A stretch of 59,698 nt of DNA from Hyphomicrobiaceae bacterium (GCA_022844275.1 JALHMB010000015.1:1-59698), one strand, 5' to 3'. Numbered from the stretch's first letter, positions 1 through 8,893 are shown. Notes: generated by a model from the letters alone, not told the origin. Program-made: numbers and translations.

Positions 1-2
1 CG

Positions 3-98
3 GCCGGCTACGCGGCACGCTGGCAGCACAACGAAGAGCTTGAAGGACGCTCATCGGGAGCGTTCAATGACGACCGGATTCCAGTCCCGGCTGGATAA
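3..98 (+). CDS. C-terminal fragment of an unidentified protein (cut by window edge)
   Basis: An open frame runs from the window edge to a TAA at 96-98 and gives about 31 residues, beginning AGYAARWQHNEELEG and ending in PVPAG. The stretch is rich in charged residues and shows no motif I recognise. The gene begins upstream of the window, so family and function cannot be judged. It is the only plus-strand candidate before the minus-strand block starting at 181. The frame could also be open by chance, because only 96 bases are visible. Confidence 0.35.
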   Translation, partial: AGYAARWQHNEELEGRSSGAFNDDRIPVPAG

Positions 99-180
99 AA
101 GGCGGGGGTCACATCACTGGGCACGCCGCGGTCGTTGAACGCGATATCTGCCTGCCGAGGGAATTGCCTCGAACGTCACT

Positions 181-414
181 CTACCTTGTCGAAGGGACCG
201 GTGATTGTGTTGGGACTTCTCGCCCTGAGGCTGCCGATGGCGATGGGATTGCCGTTGAGCGCGCGTCGATGAGATCGCCGCGGAAGGCGACGTAGAGAAT
301 CCCTCCCATGAGCGCGGCGGCCAGGAGTCCGAAGATGATGCTCCAGCTGGAGGCTCCGTAACGATCGAGACCGATTGAGTGCTGCGATGTCGGCCTAGTG
401 TTTTCAACTACCAT
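181..414 (-). CDS. small single-pass membrane protein, unknown function
   Basis: The 77-residue product starts MVVENTRPTS. A hydrophobic segment at about residues 24-44 (WSIIFGLLAAALMGGILYVAF) is followed by a Ser/Pro-rich tail. The start at 414 is preferred over longer versions because a GGAGG motif lies 7 bases upstream. The shape suggests one transmembrane helix with a short cytoplasmic N-terminus and an extracytoplasmic tail. I do not recognise a family. It lies among other small envelope or stress proteins on the same strand. Confidence 0.6.
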   Translation of the reverse strand: MVVENTRPTSQHSIGLDRYGASSWSIIFGLLAAALMGGILYVAFRGDLIDARSTAIPSPSAASGREVPTQSPVPSTR

Positions 415-683
415 GAATGCCCTCCATTGGCTTCTGCAGAAAGTGGCACGCTCCATCGGTGCACGAGAACCGAGAGAGCACGCTTGACACGCGATACCTT
501 CACGATCGTCGGAGCTCGTGCGCGAGAGGAAGTGAGTGCCGCGGGTTACATGCTTCGGCGCCGGCAGCCCTGTCTCACGTTCGTGAGTGGTTCCCGGGAG
601 AGACAATGACGGCGGCGATCCGCCGCCATACGAGATGTCCGCGGGATGATCGTCAGACCTTGATCAGCCGTGCCGCCTTCAGC

Positions 684-770
684 CTAGAACCAGCGACGCC
701 GGCCCCAATAACCGCCGCCCCCGAGTACCAGCAGTACGATAAGAATGATGAGAAGGGTTGTCGTGTCCAT
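684..770 (-). CDS. 28-residue hydrophobic mini-protein with Gly4 and Arg-rich tail
   Basis: A tiny frame reads MDTTTLLIILIVLLVLG, then GGG, then YWGRRRWF. An AGGAGAG ribosome site lies just before the ATG at 770. It consists of one hydrophobic helix, a glycine hinge and a cationic aromatic tail. From memory, similar very short proteins are common in rhizobial genomes and are related to DUF3309-type proteins, though I am not certain of the family. A FixJ-like box lies 80 bases upstream (850-864), which supports this being an expressed gene. It probably inserts in the inner membrane; its role is unknown. Confidence 0.7.
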   Translation of the reverse strand: MDTTTLLIILIVLLVLGGGGYWGRRRWF

Positions 771-1107
771 GTTGCTCTCCTGTGAATTCTTTAACCCCAC
801 ATGGGGTTCGCTCGAGCAACTGTAGGCGGGACGACGTGGACTGGGCAGCCTCGGAATCTACTCAAGCTGCCACGATGCGTATGTCGTAGATTTTGAAACT
901 AGAGAAGGGCCCACACGCTTGCCACCATGCCAATATGAAGGCCGACGAACACGCCGATGCGCAGCAGGAGTGGAACAGGCTTGATCATGGAAGTTACCAA
1001 CTATGTTCGGCCGCAGCAGTTACGCGACCGCAGCCGATAGGGCTGCACCGATCGTGGGAGTGCCAAGCAAGCGGCGCGAACCCGGCAGCGAGCTCGCGCC
1101 TCGACAG
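771..1107. other. intergenic stretch upstream of the 28-residue protein gene
   Basis: The only structure I see is the FixJ-like box at 850-864, oriented toward the mini-protein gene. Plus-strand frames entering from here run antisense through the PRC-barrel gene and look like shadows. Confidence 0.6.
850..864 (-). promoter_or_regulatory. FixJ-like box A
   Basis: Read on the minus strand this is TGAGTAGATTCCGAG, 80 bases before the start of the 28-residue protein gene. It matches boxes at 1794, 2247, 3213 and 9363 and shares the GTA-N2-TTCC core with the Sinorhizobium FixJ site as I recall it. Binding is inferred, not shown. Confidence 0.55.
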
Positions 1108-1644
1108 TCACTGCTTTACCGGCTCGCTCTTTTTCATGTCGTCGATTTTCTGGACGGCCTGGTCCTTCAGCTCAACCGCCTTGTCCGCGGCCTTGTTGCT
1201 GAGCTCGCTTGCCCTGTCCTTCACCTTGTCGAAGGTCGTCTTTTCAATGGCCTTGAACTCCGGTGCCTTCGCAAGATCGTCCTTGCTGAGCGCCACAACG
1301 ATAACGCGCTCGCCGCTTGCCCCGACGTTGAAGGTCAGCGCATCAAAGGGGACGCCGACGCTCTTCTCTCCCATGCTCAGGAACCCGCCAACGCCAATGA
1401 CGACGGTGCGGATTTGGCCTTGGCGGTCGAAAGCGAGATCGTTGATGTCACCGACGGTTTCGCCGGCTGTGTTTTGCACGCCCTGGCCGAGGAACACTCG
1501 GGCGAGCCATTCATTGGCCGGCTGTTGAGTGACGAACTTCGGGGCGGTGGTCGCCAGAACCGCCGTCTGGGAAAACGCCTGCCCGAGGGGCGCAGCTGCG
1601 ACCAATACCATAGCACCAGCAAGAGTAAGGGTTGTCAGTCTCAT
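1108..1644 (-). CDS. exported PRC-barrel domain protein
   Basis: The 178-residue protein begins MRLTTLTLAGAMVLVAAAP, a clear Sec signal peptide with likely cleavage near QAFSQ. A PRC-barrel fold follows at about residues 45-115, with GQGVQNTAGETVGDINDLAF and a repeated VVIGVGGFL strand. The C-terminal third is a Lys/Asp-rich helical tail. The start at 1644 is chosen because it places the signal peptide at the N-terminus and has GGAGAG upstream. PRC-barrel proteins of this periplasmic type are often stress-induced and bind ligands or partners; the exact role is unknown. A FixJ-like box lies 150 bases upstream. A paralogue is encoded at 49461-49910. Confidence 0.85.
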   Translation of the reverse strand: MRLTTLTLAGAMVLVAAAPLGQAFSQTAVLATTAPKFVTQQPANEWLARVFLGQGVQNTAGETVGDINDLAFDRQGQIRTVVIGVGGFLSMGEKSVGVPFDALTFNVGASGERVIVVALSKDDLAKAPEFKAIEKTTFDKVKDRASELSNKAADKAVELKDQAVQKIDDMKKSEPVKQ

Positions 1645-1793
1645 CTTAGCTCTCCATTTCGATCTTTGTCTTCGGCGCGCGCGTGAGCACTCTGTCTGCG
1701 GCACTCCTCACCGCGTGCGGGAAGAGAGGCAGATGCTGCGTCAGTGACGAGTTGATGTTCGGACCCTATCGGGTCGCAGGCAATGAAGGCAGC

Positions 1794-1808
1794 ATCGGAA
1801 ACTACTTA
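1794..1808 (-). promoter_or_regulatory. FixJ-like box B
   Basis: On the minus strand the sequence is TAAGTAGTTTCCGAT, 150 bases upstream of the PRC-barrel gene. Of the five copies it is closest to the remembered FixJ target, with TAAGTA, two bases, then TTCC. It lies between the stop at 1822 and the PRC-barrel start, where a promoter is expected. Confidence 0.55.
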
Positions 1809-1821
1809 GGACGGGGCTGTC

Positions 1822-2088
1822 TTATGGAATGAGAGCGCCATCCTTCGTCAGGGCGGCCTCTAACTCAAGGGCGTCGATGGTCATCACCCGCCTTCTCAAG
1901 CCAGCGGCGCCGACGTCCGGCAGCTCGATCGTCGTCGAGATGCGGCGATAGGAAAGGGACGAGCCGTCATCGAGGCTCACATCGACGGTTTGGACTCTGT
2001 AGGTTCCGGCAGGTTGGATGCCTTCAATGTCCGAAAGCGAGAATGGCTGCGAAAATGTCACCGATCTGCGCGTTGTCCGCCCCGTCAT
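1822..2088 (-). CDS. small soluble protein, paralogue of the product at 19751-20074
   Basis: The product has 88 residues, with no signal peptide or membrane segment. Its core aligns with the 107-residue product at 19751-20074. Both have VTF, a PF-L-D block, GIQPAGTYRVQTVDV (here) or GTQPPGTYQVETVEL (there), then YRRISTTIELP or FRRISTTITLP. The shared all-beta-looking core and absence of catalytic motifs suggest a small binding or structural protein. I recognise the pair as related to each other but cannot name the family. A FixJ-like box lies 159 bases upstream. Confidence 0.7.
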   Translation of the reverse strand: MTGRTTRRSVTFSQPFSLSDIEGIQPAGTYRVQTVDVSLDDGSSLSYRRISTTIELPDVGAAGLRRRVMTIDALELEAALTKDGALIP

Positions 2089-2246
2089 GCCGCCGCTCCA
2101 GCTGTGTTTGTTCGCGTCCGGCTACCGACCAGTATTGCCTCAGGGACAGTTTGCCGCTTTGCGGCGGTAGCAACCGTTGACTTGCGACGCGAAGACATGA
2201 TTACCGCGCGGTAAACGCTAGCTGGTCTTGAGAGGCTCGACGTAGA

Positions 2247-2261
2247 CTCGGAATGTACTCA
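2247..2261 (-). promoter_or_regulatory. FixJ-like box C
   Basis: On the minus strand the sequence is TGAGTACATTCCGAG, 159 bases before the small protein gene ending at 1822. It differs from boxes A and E at a single position. Confidence 0.55.
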
Positions 2262-2302
2262 GATCGGCGGCGATTTCCCGCATCCTTGCGCCGCTGCCGT
2301 GC

Positions 2303-3052
2303 CTATCGTTTGACCGATATTCCAATTGAGTGCAGAGCTTTAGTCGGGTCGTTGCCTCCACTTGCAACCGCGATCGCCGCCGGGGCATCGAGTGTCCATC
2401 TGACACCTTTCGGCATGAAGTCGTGTGTCACGTTTCCGGCGAGGGCCTGCGCGGTTATGTGCTGGATAACCTGTCGACCGAAGCCCCGGCGCGTGGGCTC
2501 CGTTACGATCGGTCCCCCCGACTCGCACCAGGTCATATGGAAGCGTTGTCGGCCGCCACGGCCCGCGAGCTCCCACTGCACAGCAACCTTGCCTTCCGGC
2601 ACCGAGAGCGCGCCATATTTGGAGGCATTGGTCGCCAGCTCATGAAGGGCGAGGCCGATGTTGCGGGCAGCCACGGAACTAAGCGCTAGTGGCGGCCCTT
2701 TCACCGATATCTGCACCTCATCCAGCAAGCCAAATGGTGTCAGCTCCAAGCGCACGAGGTCGTCGATATGCGCGCCGCGCCAATCATTGGCGATGAGAAG
2801 ATCGAGCGAATGTCCAAAAGCACCTAGGCGTGCCGAGAACCTCGCCTCGAAGTCTTCTTTGGTGGCGGTTTGGTTCATGGTTTGGCGCGCGATCGACTGA
2901 ATGACGGCCACTAGGTTCTTAAGCCGATGGCCGAGTTCGTCCGCGACGAGGCGCAGCTCCGTATTCTCTTGCTTGGCTACGATGCTGGCCGCATGGGCGT
3001 ACGCGCTGAAAGAGGGCCACGTGTTCACGTTAGCTTCGCTCGCAGGCCTCAT
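2303..3052 (-). CDS. HWE-family sensor histidine kinase lacking an input domain
   Basis: The 249-residue protein carries the HWE/HisKA_2 phosphoacceptor GHRLKN (His42). The N-box ALHELATNASKYGALS (Asn142) and the W-x-E motif at Trp175/Glu177 define the HWE class. Only about 35 residues precede the phosphoacceptor, so there is no PAS or GAF domain. It must therefore receive its signal from a partner or act constitutively. HWE kinases are typical of alphaproteobacteria and often act in the general stress response. The start has AAGGGA upstream. The gene diverges from the large hybrid kinase across a 346-base gap containing a FixJ-like box, so the two may share control. Confidence 0.88.
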   Translation of the reverse strand: MRPASEANVNTWPSFSAYAHAASIVAKQENTELRLVADELGHRLKNLVAVIQSIARQTMNQTATKEDFEARFSARLGAFGHSLDLLIANDWRGAHIDDLVRLELTPFGLLDEVQISVKGPPLALSSVAARNIGLALHELATNASKYGALSVPEGKVAVQWELAGRGGRQRFHMTWCESGGPIVTEPTRRGFGRQVIQHITAQALAGNVTHDFMPKGVRWTLDAPAAIAVASGGNDPTKALHSIGISVKR

Positions 3053-3398
3053 TGGTATTTCCCTTGATTGGGTGCCGCCGAGCCGTCCAGTGACCCGAAA
3101 AGGCTTTGCTTTTAACCGTTCCTAGATTTTCTCGGATTTCCACGGGCTGGCGATCTCACCCGCCCTGTGATGTTGCACTGAGCCTAGGCCGAGAACAGGT
3201 GGAGAGTGGAGACTCGGAACTTACCTATGGCGGCCAAGCCGATCAGCTGAAGTGCGATTCAAGCCATCGCCCGGGACTGGGATCGCTGGCAGCTAAAGGC
3301 CCGCACAATCAAGCCATCCTATTGGTCATGTGTGCTATGATGGCTCGACCCGCGAGCGTTCCCTGAATGGGAGCCTGGGTTCATGAAAGCCAATAGCG
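3053..3398. other. divergent intergenic region between two sensor kinases
   Basis: This stretch separates the HWE kinase from the hybrid kinase and holds FixJ-like box D. A short alternative reading frame begins with ATG at 3382 and is discussed under the hybrid kinase. No RNA gene or further repeat is visible. Confidence 0.5.
3213..3227 (-). promoter_or_regulatory. FixJ-like box D
   Basis: On the minus strand the sequence is TAGGTAAGTTCCGAG. It lies 161 bases from the HWE kinase start and 172 bases from the hybrid kinase start, so it could serve either or both divergent genes. Confidence 0.5.
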
Positions 3399-6300
3399 AT
3401 GACAAGACGCAGGGCGTCGCAGCCTGTGGCAGGCCGGCCGCAGTCAATGTCGTCGAAGCCGGCAAGCGTTGATTTCCAGGTCGTTGCGCTGGGTGCCTCG
3501 GCCGGTGGTCTGGAGGCCTTCAAGAAGTTCTTCGACGCCTTGCCAGCCGACAGCGGCATGGCCTTCGTGCTGATCCAGCATCTTGATCCGACGCACGAAA
3601 GCCTGATGGTCGATCTGCTCGCCAGCCACACACCCTTGAAGATCCTGTTGGCGACAGATGGAATGCAGCTCGCACGCAACCGCGTGCATCTCATCCCTCC
3701 GGGCAGCTATTTGTCCATCCAAGGTGGTGCCCTCCGTCTATCCAAGCCCCTGGAACGCCACGGCGTGCGGATGCCCTTCGATTTCTTCCTGCGGTCGCTG
3801 GCCGAAGAATGCGGCGAGCACGCCATCTGTGCGATCCTCTCGGGAACTGGCACCGACGGCAGTTTGGGACTGAAGGCGGTGAAGGAGAGAGGCGGTCTCG
3901 TGATTGTGCAAGATCCCGAGGAGGCCGCTTACGACGGAATGCCCCGCAGCGCCATGATGAGCGGTGGCGCCGACCTTGTTTTAGCGGTGGCCGATATCCC
4001 CCACGCGCTTATCAGCTACGGTCGCCAGACGTACGTCAAAGCGAGACATGCAGATGAGAAATCCGCCAGCACTGTCCGGGAGGCGTTTGCCGGCATCATC
4101 GATCTTTTGGCCGCGAAGACCTCGCATGACTTCACGCTCTACAAGCACGGGACGCTGCACCGGCGCATCGAGCGGCGCATGGCCATGGCCGGCATCGAGA
4201 GCGGCGGCGACTACTTGAGCTTCTTGCAGGAGGATGCCGCAGAGCGCGAGCGGCTCGCCAAGGACCTCCTCATCAACGTCACGCACTTCTTCCGCGATCC
4301 GGCGGCCTTCGATCTGCTTGAGGAGAAAGTCATCCCGGAGCTGGTGCAGCGGCAGTCGTTGGACCGGCCCTTACGCATTTGGGTGCCCGGCTGCAGCACG
4401 GGTGAAGAGGCTTATTCGATCACCATGCTCTTCCTCGAGCAGATCGCGGCCGCGAAACGCAATATCAAGCTGCAAGTGTTCGCTTCCGACATCGACACGG
4501 ACTGTGTGGCGTTCGCTCGCGCCGGCATCTATGCCGAGTCGATCGAGGCCGATGTGACGCCAACACGTCTCGCCCGCTTCTTCACCAAAGAAGACCACAG
4601 CTATCAAGTGGTGCGCGAGCTTCGAGAGGCGGTGGTGTTCACCAGCCAGAGCCTGCTGTCTGACGCGCCCTTCTCCCGTCTCGATCTCATCTCTTGTCGC
4701 AATCTGCTCATCTATCTTGGTCCGGAGGCGCAGCGCAAGATCCTGTCGCTTTTCCATTTCGCGCTGCGCGAGGACGGCGTGCTCTTTCTTGGATCCTCCG
4801 AGACGGTGGGGAATGTCTCGGACCGCTTCGAGCCGATCAGCAAGATTCATCGGATTTACCGGCACATCGGGCGCACCCGGCCGGGTGAGGTTGATTTTCC
4901 GCGCGGTACTAACGCTGCGGGCCGCCTTCTCTCTAGTAGCTTAGCCCAGCAGACGATACCTCGGCGGCCGGGATTCAGCGAACTGTCGCAGCGCGCGCTG
5001 CTCGAAGCCTATGCGCCGGCCTCCGTCCTGATCAATGCCAAGCATGACGGCCTCTACTACTTCGGATCGATGGATCGCTATCTCAAGGTTGTCTCGGGTG
5101 AAGGCACAAGGGACGTTCTTGCCATGGCACGTGAGGGGCTGCGCGCCAAGCTGAGATCAGCCATCGAGCGGGCCAAACAGGATGATGCGCGCGTTACCAT
5201 GACGGGGGCCCAACTGAAGCGCGATGCACGCTCGGTCGGCGTCACCATCACTGTGCTACCGGTTGAAGGTGATAGCGAGAAGCTGTTTCTTGTCAGCTTT
5301 GCTGACGATCCGTCCCTTGACGTCAGCATTGCTAGACCCGCCGAAACGGCGGCCGAAGCATCGCGTGTTGCTCAGGTCGAGCGGGAGCTCGCGGCTACGC
5401 GCGAGGACCTGCAGAGCGCCATTCGCGACCTTGAGATGGCCAACGAGGAGCAGAAGGCGATCAATGAAGAAGCCGTGTCCGTCAATGAGGAATTCCAGTC
5501 GACCAACGAGGAGCTGGAAACCTCGAAGGAGGAGTTGCAGTCCCTAAATGAAGAGCTCACGGCGCTGAACAGCCAGCTGCATGAGACTGTCGAGCAGCAA
5601 CGCGCCACATCCGACGACCTCCAGAACATCCTCAACAGCACCGACATGGCAACGCTGTTCCTGGACGCCGATCTCAACATCCGTTTCTTTACGCCAGTTG
5701 CGAAGTCGCTGTTTAATGTCATTGCCTCCGACATCGGCCGGCCGCTTGCCGATCTGACGCGCCGGTTCGAGGACGATGCTCTGCTGCCGGATGCACGCGC
5801 CGTGCTGACAAGCCATGAGCCCGTCCGACGCGAGGTCAAGGCCGACAACGACCGCTGGTTCATGCGCGGGGTGCTGCCCTATCGGAGCAAGGTCGATAAG
5901 GTCGAAGGCTTGGTGATCACGTTTGCCGATATTGCAGAGATCAAGGCCGCCGAACATGAAATCGAGGCCGCGCGCGCCTATCTCGATAGCATCATCGCCA
6001 CGATCCGCCAGCCGCTGGTCGTCCTCGATGAAGATCTGCGCGTCATTTCCGCTTCAAGCTCATTCCATCGCGCTTTCTCGGTTGAGCCCAATGAGCTGAT
6101 CGGTCGATACTTACTGACGGTGGCCGATCATCTTAACGTGCCCGCTCTCCGCGATTTCCTCGCCTCAGTCCAAGCTAAAGGCATCAGCATCAAAGATCAT
6201 GAGGTCGAGATCGAGGTCCCCGGATCGGGAAGGCGGATGTTTCTCATGAGCGCTCTCGTGCTCCGAGAGGCCCCTGCGGCAAAGCGCAAGATCCTGGTGG

Positions 6301-8123
6301 CGATCGTCGATATCACTCAGGTGAAGCGCGAAGGCAGGGCGCTGGAGGCCGCGAAGCTCGAGGCGGAACGGGCCAATGCCGGCAAGTCACGCTTCCTCGC
6401 TGCCGCCAGCCATGATTTGCGCCAGCCTCTACAGACCATCAGCCTGCTTCAGGGAATGCTGGAAAAGCGCATTCATGATGAGCCAACGCTGAAGCTCGTC
6501 CGCAGGCTCGACGAAACGGTAAGCTCGATGTCGAGCATGCTCGACAAGCTGCTCGACATCAATCAACTGGAAGCCGGCATCGTGCGCCCGGCGATTGTCG
6601 ATTTCCCCATCAAGCGTCTGCTTGACGAATTGCGGACTGAGCTGACGTACCACACGACTGACAGTGGACTCGATTGGCGTGTGGTGGCGAGCAGTCTTTT
6701 CGTGCGCAGCGACCCTCGCCTCCTTGAGCAGATATTGCGCAATCTGCTGTCGAATGCGGTGAAATACGCCACTGACGGTAAGTTGCTGCTTGGCTGTCGA
6801 CGCCGTGGTGACAAGCTTCGCATTGAGGTCTGGGACACAGGCCCCGGCATTCCGGAACTTGAACTCCAGGCTATTTTTGACGAGTTCCATCAGCTCGAGA
6901 ACCCTGCACGCGAACGAAGCAAGGGCCTTGGTCTCGGTCTCGCAATCGTGCAGCGCCTTGCCGACCTTCTAGGACACAAGATCGACGTTCGCTCGCGCCT
7001 CGGCGTCGGCTCGGTCTTCGCGATCGAGGTGCCGCTCGGGGAACGAGGCGTGGCGGTTCTCCCCATTCCGGCCGAGAACAGTACGCCGGTACGTCCAGCC
7101 TTACGTGGCACTATCTTGATCGTCGACGATGATCCGGCGGTTCTCGAAATGCTTCAGCTTCTGCTTGATAGCGAGGGGCATCGCACATTGGCCGCCGCAG
7201 ATGGACATCAGGCGCTTGAGCTGGCGAGCAAAGAAGCCATTGTGCCGGATCTGATCATCGCAGACTACAACCTGCCGAAGGGCCTCAATGGGCTCCAGAC
7301 AATTGCCAGACTGCACGAGCAAGCTCAGCAGGCCATTCCGGCCGTCATACTGACCGGCGATATCTCGACAGATAGTTTGCTTGAGATTGCCGCCCAAGAT
7401 TGCGTGCACCTGAACAAGCCCGTGAGGGCCAGTGAGCTGACGCGCCTTGCTCAGCGCCTCATGGCCACGCCTCGCTCCGCCAGCCCCGATCATGAGCAGC
7501 AATCACCACTGGATGCAAAAGCCGACAAGCCCACCGTCTTTGTTGTCGATGATGATTATGCCGTCCGCGAGACGATGTGCGATCTGCTGAATGAGAACGG
7601 CTATGCGGTGGAGATGTTTGCGGATGGTGCAGACTTCCTCAAGGCCTATCGTCCGGAGCGTGTCGGATGCCTTTTAGTCGATGTACTAATGCCCGGCATG
7701 AGCGGTATCGAGGTGATCGAACGCCTCAAAGCGGCTGGTCACCGATTGCCAGCAGTCATGATTACCGGAAGCGGCGACGTATCGGTGGCCGTTCAAGCGA
7801 TGAAAGCCGGTGCCGTGGACTTCATCGAGAAACCGGTTCGTCACGGCGATCTGCTCGCCAGCGTCGAGCGTGCGCTTGATCGGACGCGCGACATCGCCAC
7901 ACTATCGGTGCATCAGGTGAACGCCACGCTCAGTGTGGCCAGCCTGACCGCGCGTCAGCGCCAGATTTTGGACCTTGTTCTCGCCGGCCACCCAAGCAAG
8001 AATATTGCCGCTGATCTTGGCATCAGCCAGCGTACGGTCGACAACCATCGCGCGGCAATCATGCGCAAGACGGGTTCCAAATCACTTCCGGCGCTGATCC
8101 GAATTGCACTCGCTGCTGCCTGA
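3399..8123 (+). CDS. CheB-CheR-PAS-PAS hybrid histidine kinase fused to a FixJ/LuxR-type response regulator
   Basis: This 1574-residue protein is a whole signalling pathway in one chain. A CheB-like methylesterase (about 27-212) has Ser34 in GASAGG, His61 and Asp153. A CheR-like methyltransferase (about 225-500) has the SAM loop VPGCSTGEEAYS near 328. A Glu-rich coiled coil (655-740) and two PAS domains (745-985) follow. HisKA has ASHDLRQPLQ with His1005, then a HATPase domain. Receiver 1 has Asp1289. Receiver 2 has Asp1428 and is followed by a LuxR/FixJ HTH (1505-1570). CheB-CheR-PAS kinases are known; the appended FixJ-type output is unusual, so the protein could be its own transcription factor. 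The start is uncertain: Met17 (3447) is possible. A different frame from 3382 (MKANSDDKTQG, with GGGAG upstream) looks like a genuine N-terminus ending at 3472, which hints at a small frameshift. Confidence 0.9.
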   Translation: MTRRRASQPVAGRPQSMSSKPASVDFQVVALGASAGGLEAFKKFFDALPADSGMAFVLIQHLDPTHESLMVDLLASHTPLKILLATDGMQLARNRVHLIPPGSYLSIQGGALRLSKPLERHGVRMPFDFFLRSLAEECGEHAICAILSGTGTDGSLGLKAVKERGGLVIVQDPEEAAYDGMPRSAMMSGGADLVLAVADIPHALISYGRQTYVKARHADEKSASTVREAFAGIIDLLAAKTSHDFTLYKHGTLHRRIERRMAMAGIESGGDYLSFLQEDAAERERLAKDLLINVTHFFRDPAAFDLLEEKVIPELVQRQSLDRPLRIWVPGCSTGEEAYSITMLFLEQIAAAKRNIKLQVFASDIDTDCVAFARAGIYAESIEADVTPTRLARFFTKEDHSYQVVRELREAVVFTSQSLLSDAPFSRLDLISCRNLLIYLGPEAQRKILSLFHFALREDGVLFLGSSETVGNVSDRFEPISKIHRIYRHIGRTRPGEVDFPRGTNAAGRLLSSSLAQQTIPRRPGFSELSQRALLEAYAPASVLINAKHDGLYYFGSMDRYLKVVSGEGTRDVLAMAREGLRAKLRSAIERAKQDDARVTMTGAQLKRDARSVGVTITVLPVEGDSEKLFLVSFADDPSLDVSIARPAETAAEASRVAQVERELAATREDLQSAIRDLEMANEEQKAINEEAVSVNEEFQSTNEELETSKEELQSLNEELTALNSQLHETVEQQRATSDDLQNILNSTDMATLFLDADLNIRFFTPVAKSLFNVIASDIGRPLADLTRRFEDDALLPDARAVLTSHEPVRREVKADNDRWFMRGVLPYRSKVDKVEGLVITFADIAEIKAAEHEIEAARAYLDSIIATIRQPLVVLDEDLRVISASSSFHRAFSVEPNELIGRYLLTVADHLNVPALRDFLASVQAKGISIKDHEVEIEVPGSGRRMFLMSALVLREAPAAKRKILVAIVDITQVKREGRALEAAKLEAERANAGKSRFLAAASHDLRQPLQTISLLQGMLEKRIHDEPTLKLVRRLDETVSSMSSMLDKLLDINQLEAGIVRPAIVDFPIKRLLDELRTELTYHTTDSGLDWRVVASSLFVRSDPRLLEQILRNLLSNAVKYATDGKLLLGCRRRGDKLRIEVWDTGPGIPELELQAIFDEFHQLENPARERSKGLGLGLAIVQRLADLLGHKIDVRSRLGVGSVFAIEVPLGERGVAVLPIPAENSTPVRPALRGTILIVDDDPAVLEMLQLLLDSEGHRTLAAADGHQALELASKEAIVPDLIIADYNLPKGLNGLQTIARLHEQAQQAIPAVILTGDISTDSLLEIAAQDCVHLNKPVRASELTRLAQRLMATPRSASPDHEQQSPLDAKADKPTVFVVDDDYAVRETMCDLLNENGYAVEMFADGADFLKAYRPERVGCLLVDVLMPGMSGIEVIERLKAAGHRLPAVMITGSGDVSVAVQAMKAGAVDFIEKPVRHGDLLASVERALDRTRDIATLSVHQVNATLSVASLTARQRQILDLVLAGHPSKNIAADLGISQRTVDNHRAAIMRKTGSKSLPALIRIALAAA

Positions 8124-8130
8124 CACATTT

Positions 8131-8160
8131 AGCCGAGGCCGCAGAGCGGCCTTCTTGGCT
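8131..8160 (+). terminator. hairpin after the hybrid kinase gene
   Basis: Eight bases after the stop, AGCCGAGGCCGC is followed by AGA and then GCGGCCTTCTTGGCT. This gives a 6-bp GC stem extended by an outer AGCCRAG/CTTGGCT stem. There is no strong T-tract, so termination is plausible rather than certain. Confidence 0.5.
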
Positions 8161-8209
8161 GGTCACCTGTTTCATCAGGCGTCAGATGGAGGATCGAGCG
8201 CGCCAGCCA

Positions 8210-8476
8210 TCAAAAATCCGAAGCTGTCAGCGTATATGTTCCTTTACTGCGCGTCCTGGAATAGACTTTGCCTGCCACCTTGAGTATCCGGTCGCGATTG
8301 CGATCGAACGCAGTCAGTAGAGCCGCCGCGTTTTGGCGTGTCTCCGGGCTGATCCTCTGCATCGCACCATCTTCGAGGAAGAACGGAATTTCCAGCGCAC
8401 CATCATAGCCCCAGAAGCGCACGCACGTCCTCGTTTCGTCATAGCTGCGGCTTGGGTTCGAAAAGTTCAACGTCAT
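8210..8476 (-). CDS. DUF1488 family small protein
   Basis: The 88-residue protein begins MTLNFSNPSRSYDETRTCVRF and has the typical DUF1488 order. A first beta block precedes FWGYDGALEIPFFLEDGAM. Then comes a helix with ALLTAFDRNRDRILKVAGKVYSR and a final strand GTYTLTASDF. DUF1488 proteins are small, soluble and uncharacterised, and frequent in rhizobia. The gene converges with the hybrid kinase. A more distant member of the same shape may be encoded at 17056-17319. Confidence 0.82.
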   Translation of the reverse strand: MTLNFSNPSRSYDETRTCVRFWGYDGALEIPFFLEDGAMQRISPETRQNAAALLTAFDRNRDRILKVAGKVYSRTRSKGTYTLTASDF

Positions 8477-8529
8477 ACCTGAGCCCTCCTCTGGAGCGCG
8501 GGAAACTAGGATCCCGCGGGGTAGCCGGC

Positions 8530-8787
8530 TCAGGCGGCCCTTCGAACAAAGCTGATGAGAACGAGCAGAACGACCGCACCCGCGGTGGCCGAGACAATCT
8601 GCCCGAGGATATTACCGCCCGGGAACAGCCCAAGCCGCGGAAGCAACCAGCCGCCTATGACAGCACCGACAATGCCGACTACGATGTTACCAACGATACC
8701 AAAGCCGTAGCCTTTGACGATCACACCCGCCAAGAAACCGGCCACCGCTCCGATGAGTAACAAGATCAATAGTGCCTCAGCTTGCAT
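8530..8787 (-). CDS. GlsB/YeaQ/YmgE-type stress response membrane protein
   Basis: The 85-residue protein has three hydrophobic segments (about 4-24, 28-50, 60-81) with the glycine-rich signature GIVGNIVVGIVGAVIGGWLL. This is characteristic of the transglycosylase-associated (GlsB/YeaQ) family. Such inner-membrane proteins are general or acid stress induced; their biochemical role is unknown. The length is normal for the family. It lies 53 bases upstream of the DUF1488 gene on the same strand, so the two may be cotranscribed. Confidence 0.88.
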   Translation of the reverse strand: MQAEALLILLLIGAVAGFLAGVIVKGYGFGIVGNIVVGIVGAVIGGWLLPRLGLFPGGNILGQIVSATAGAVVLLVLISFVRRAA

Positions 8788-8893
8788 GATCTCTCTCCTG
8801 CGCTTGTCGACATTTTCGTACCGATCGAAGGTGATCAGATCGGCCTTGCTCTTTGCTCCGCGATCTCTCCGCCACCGTTAACCCGCGGCGTTC

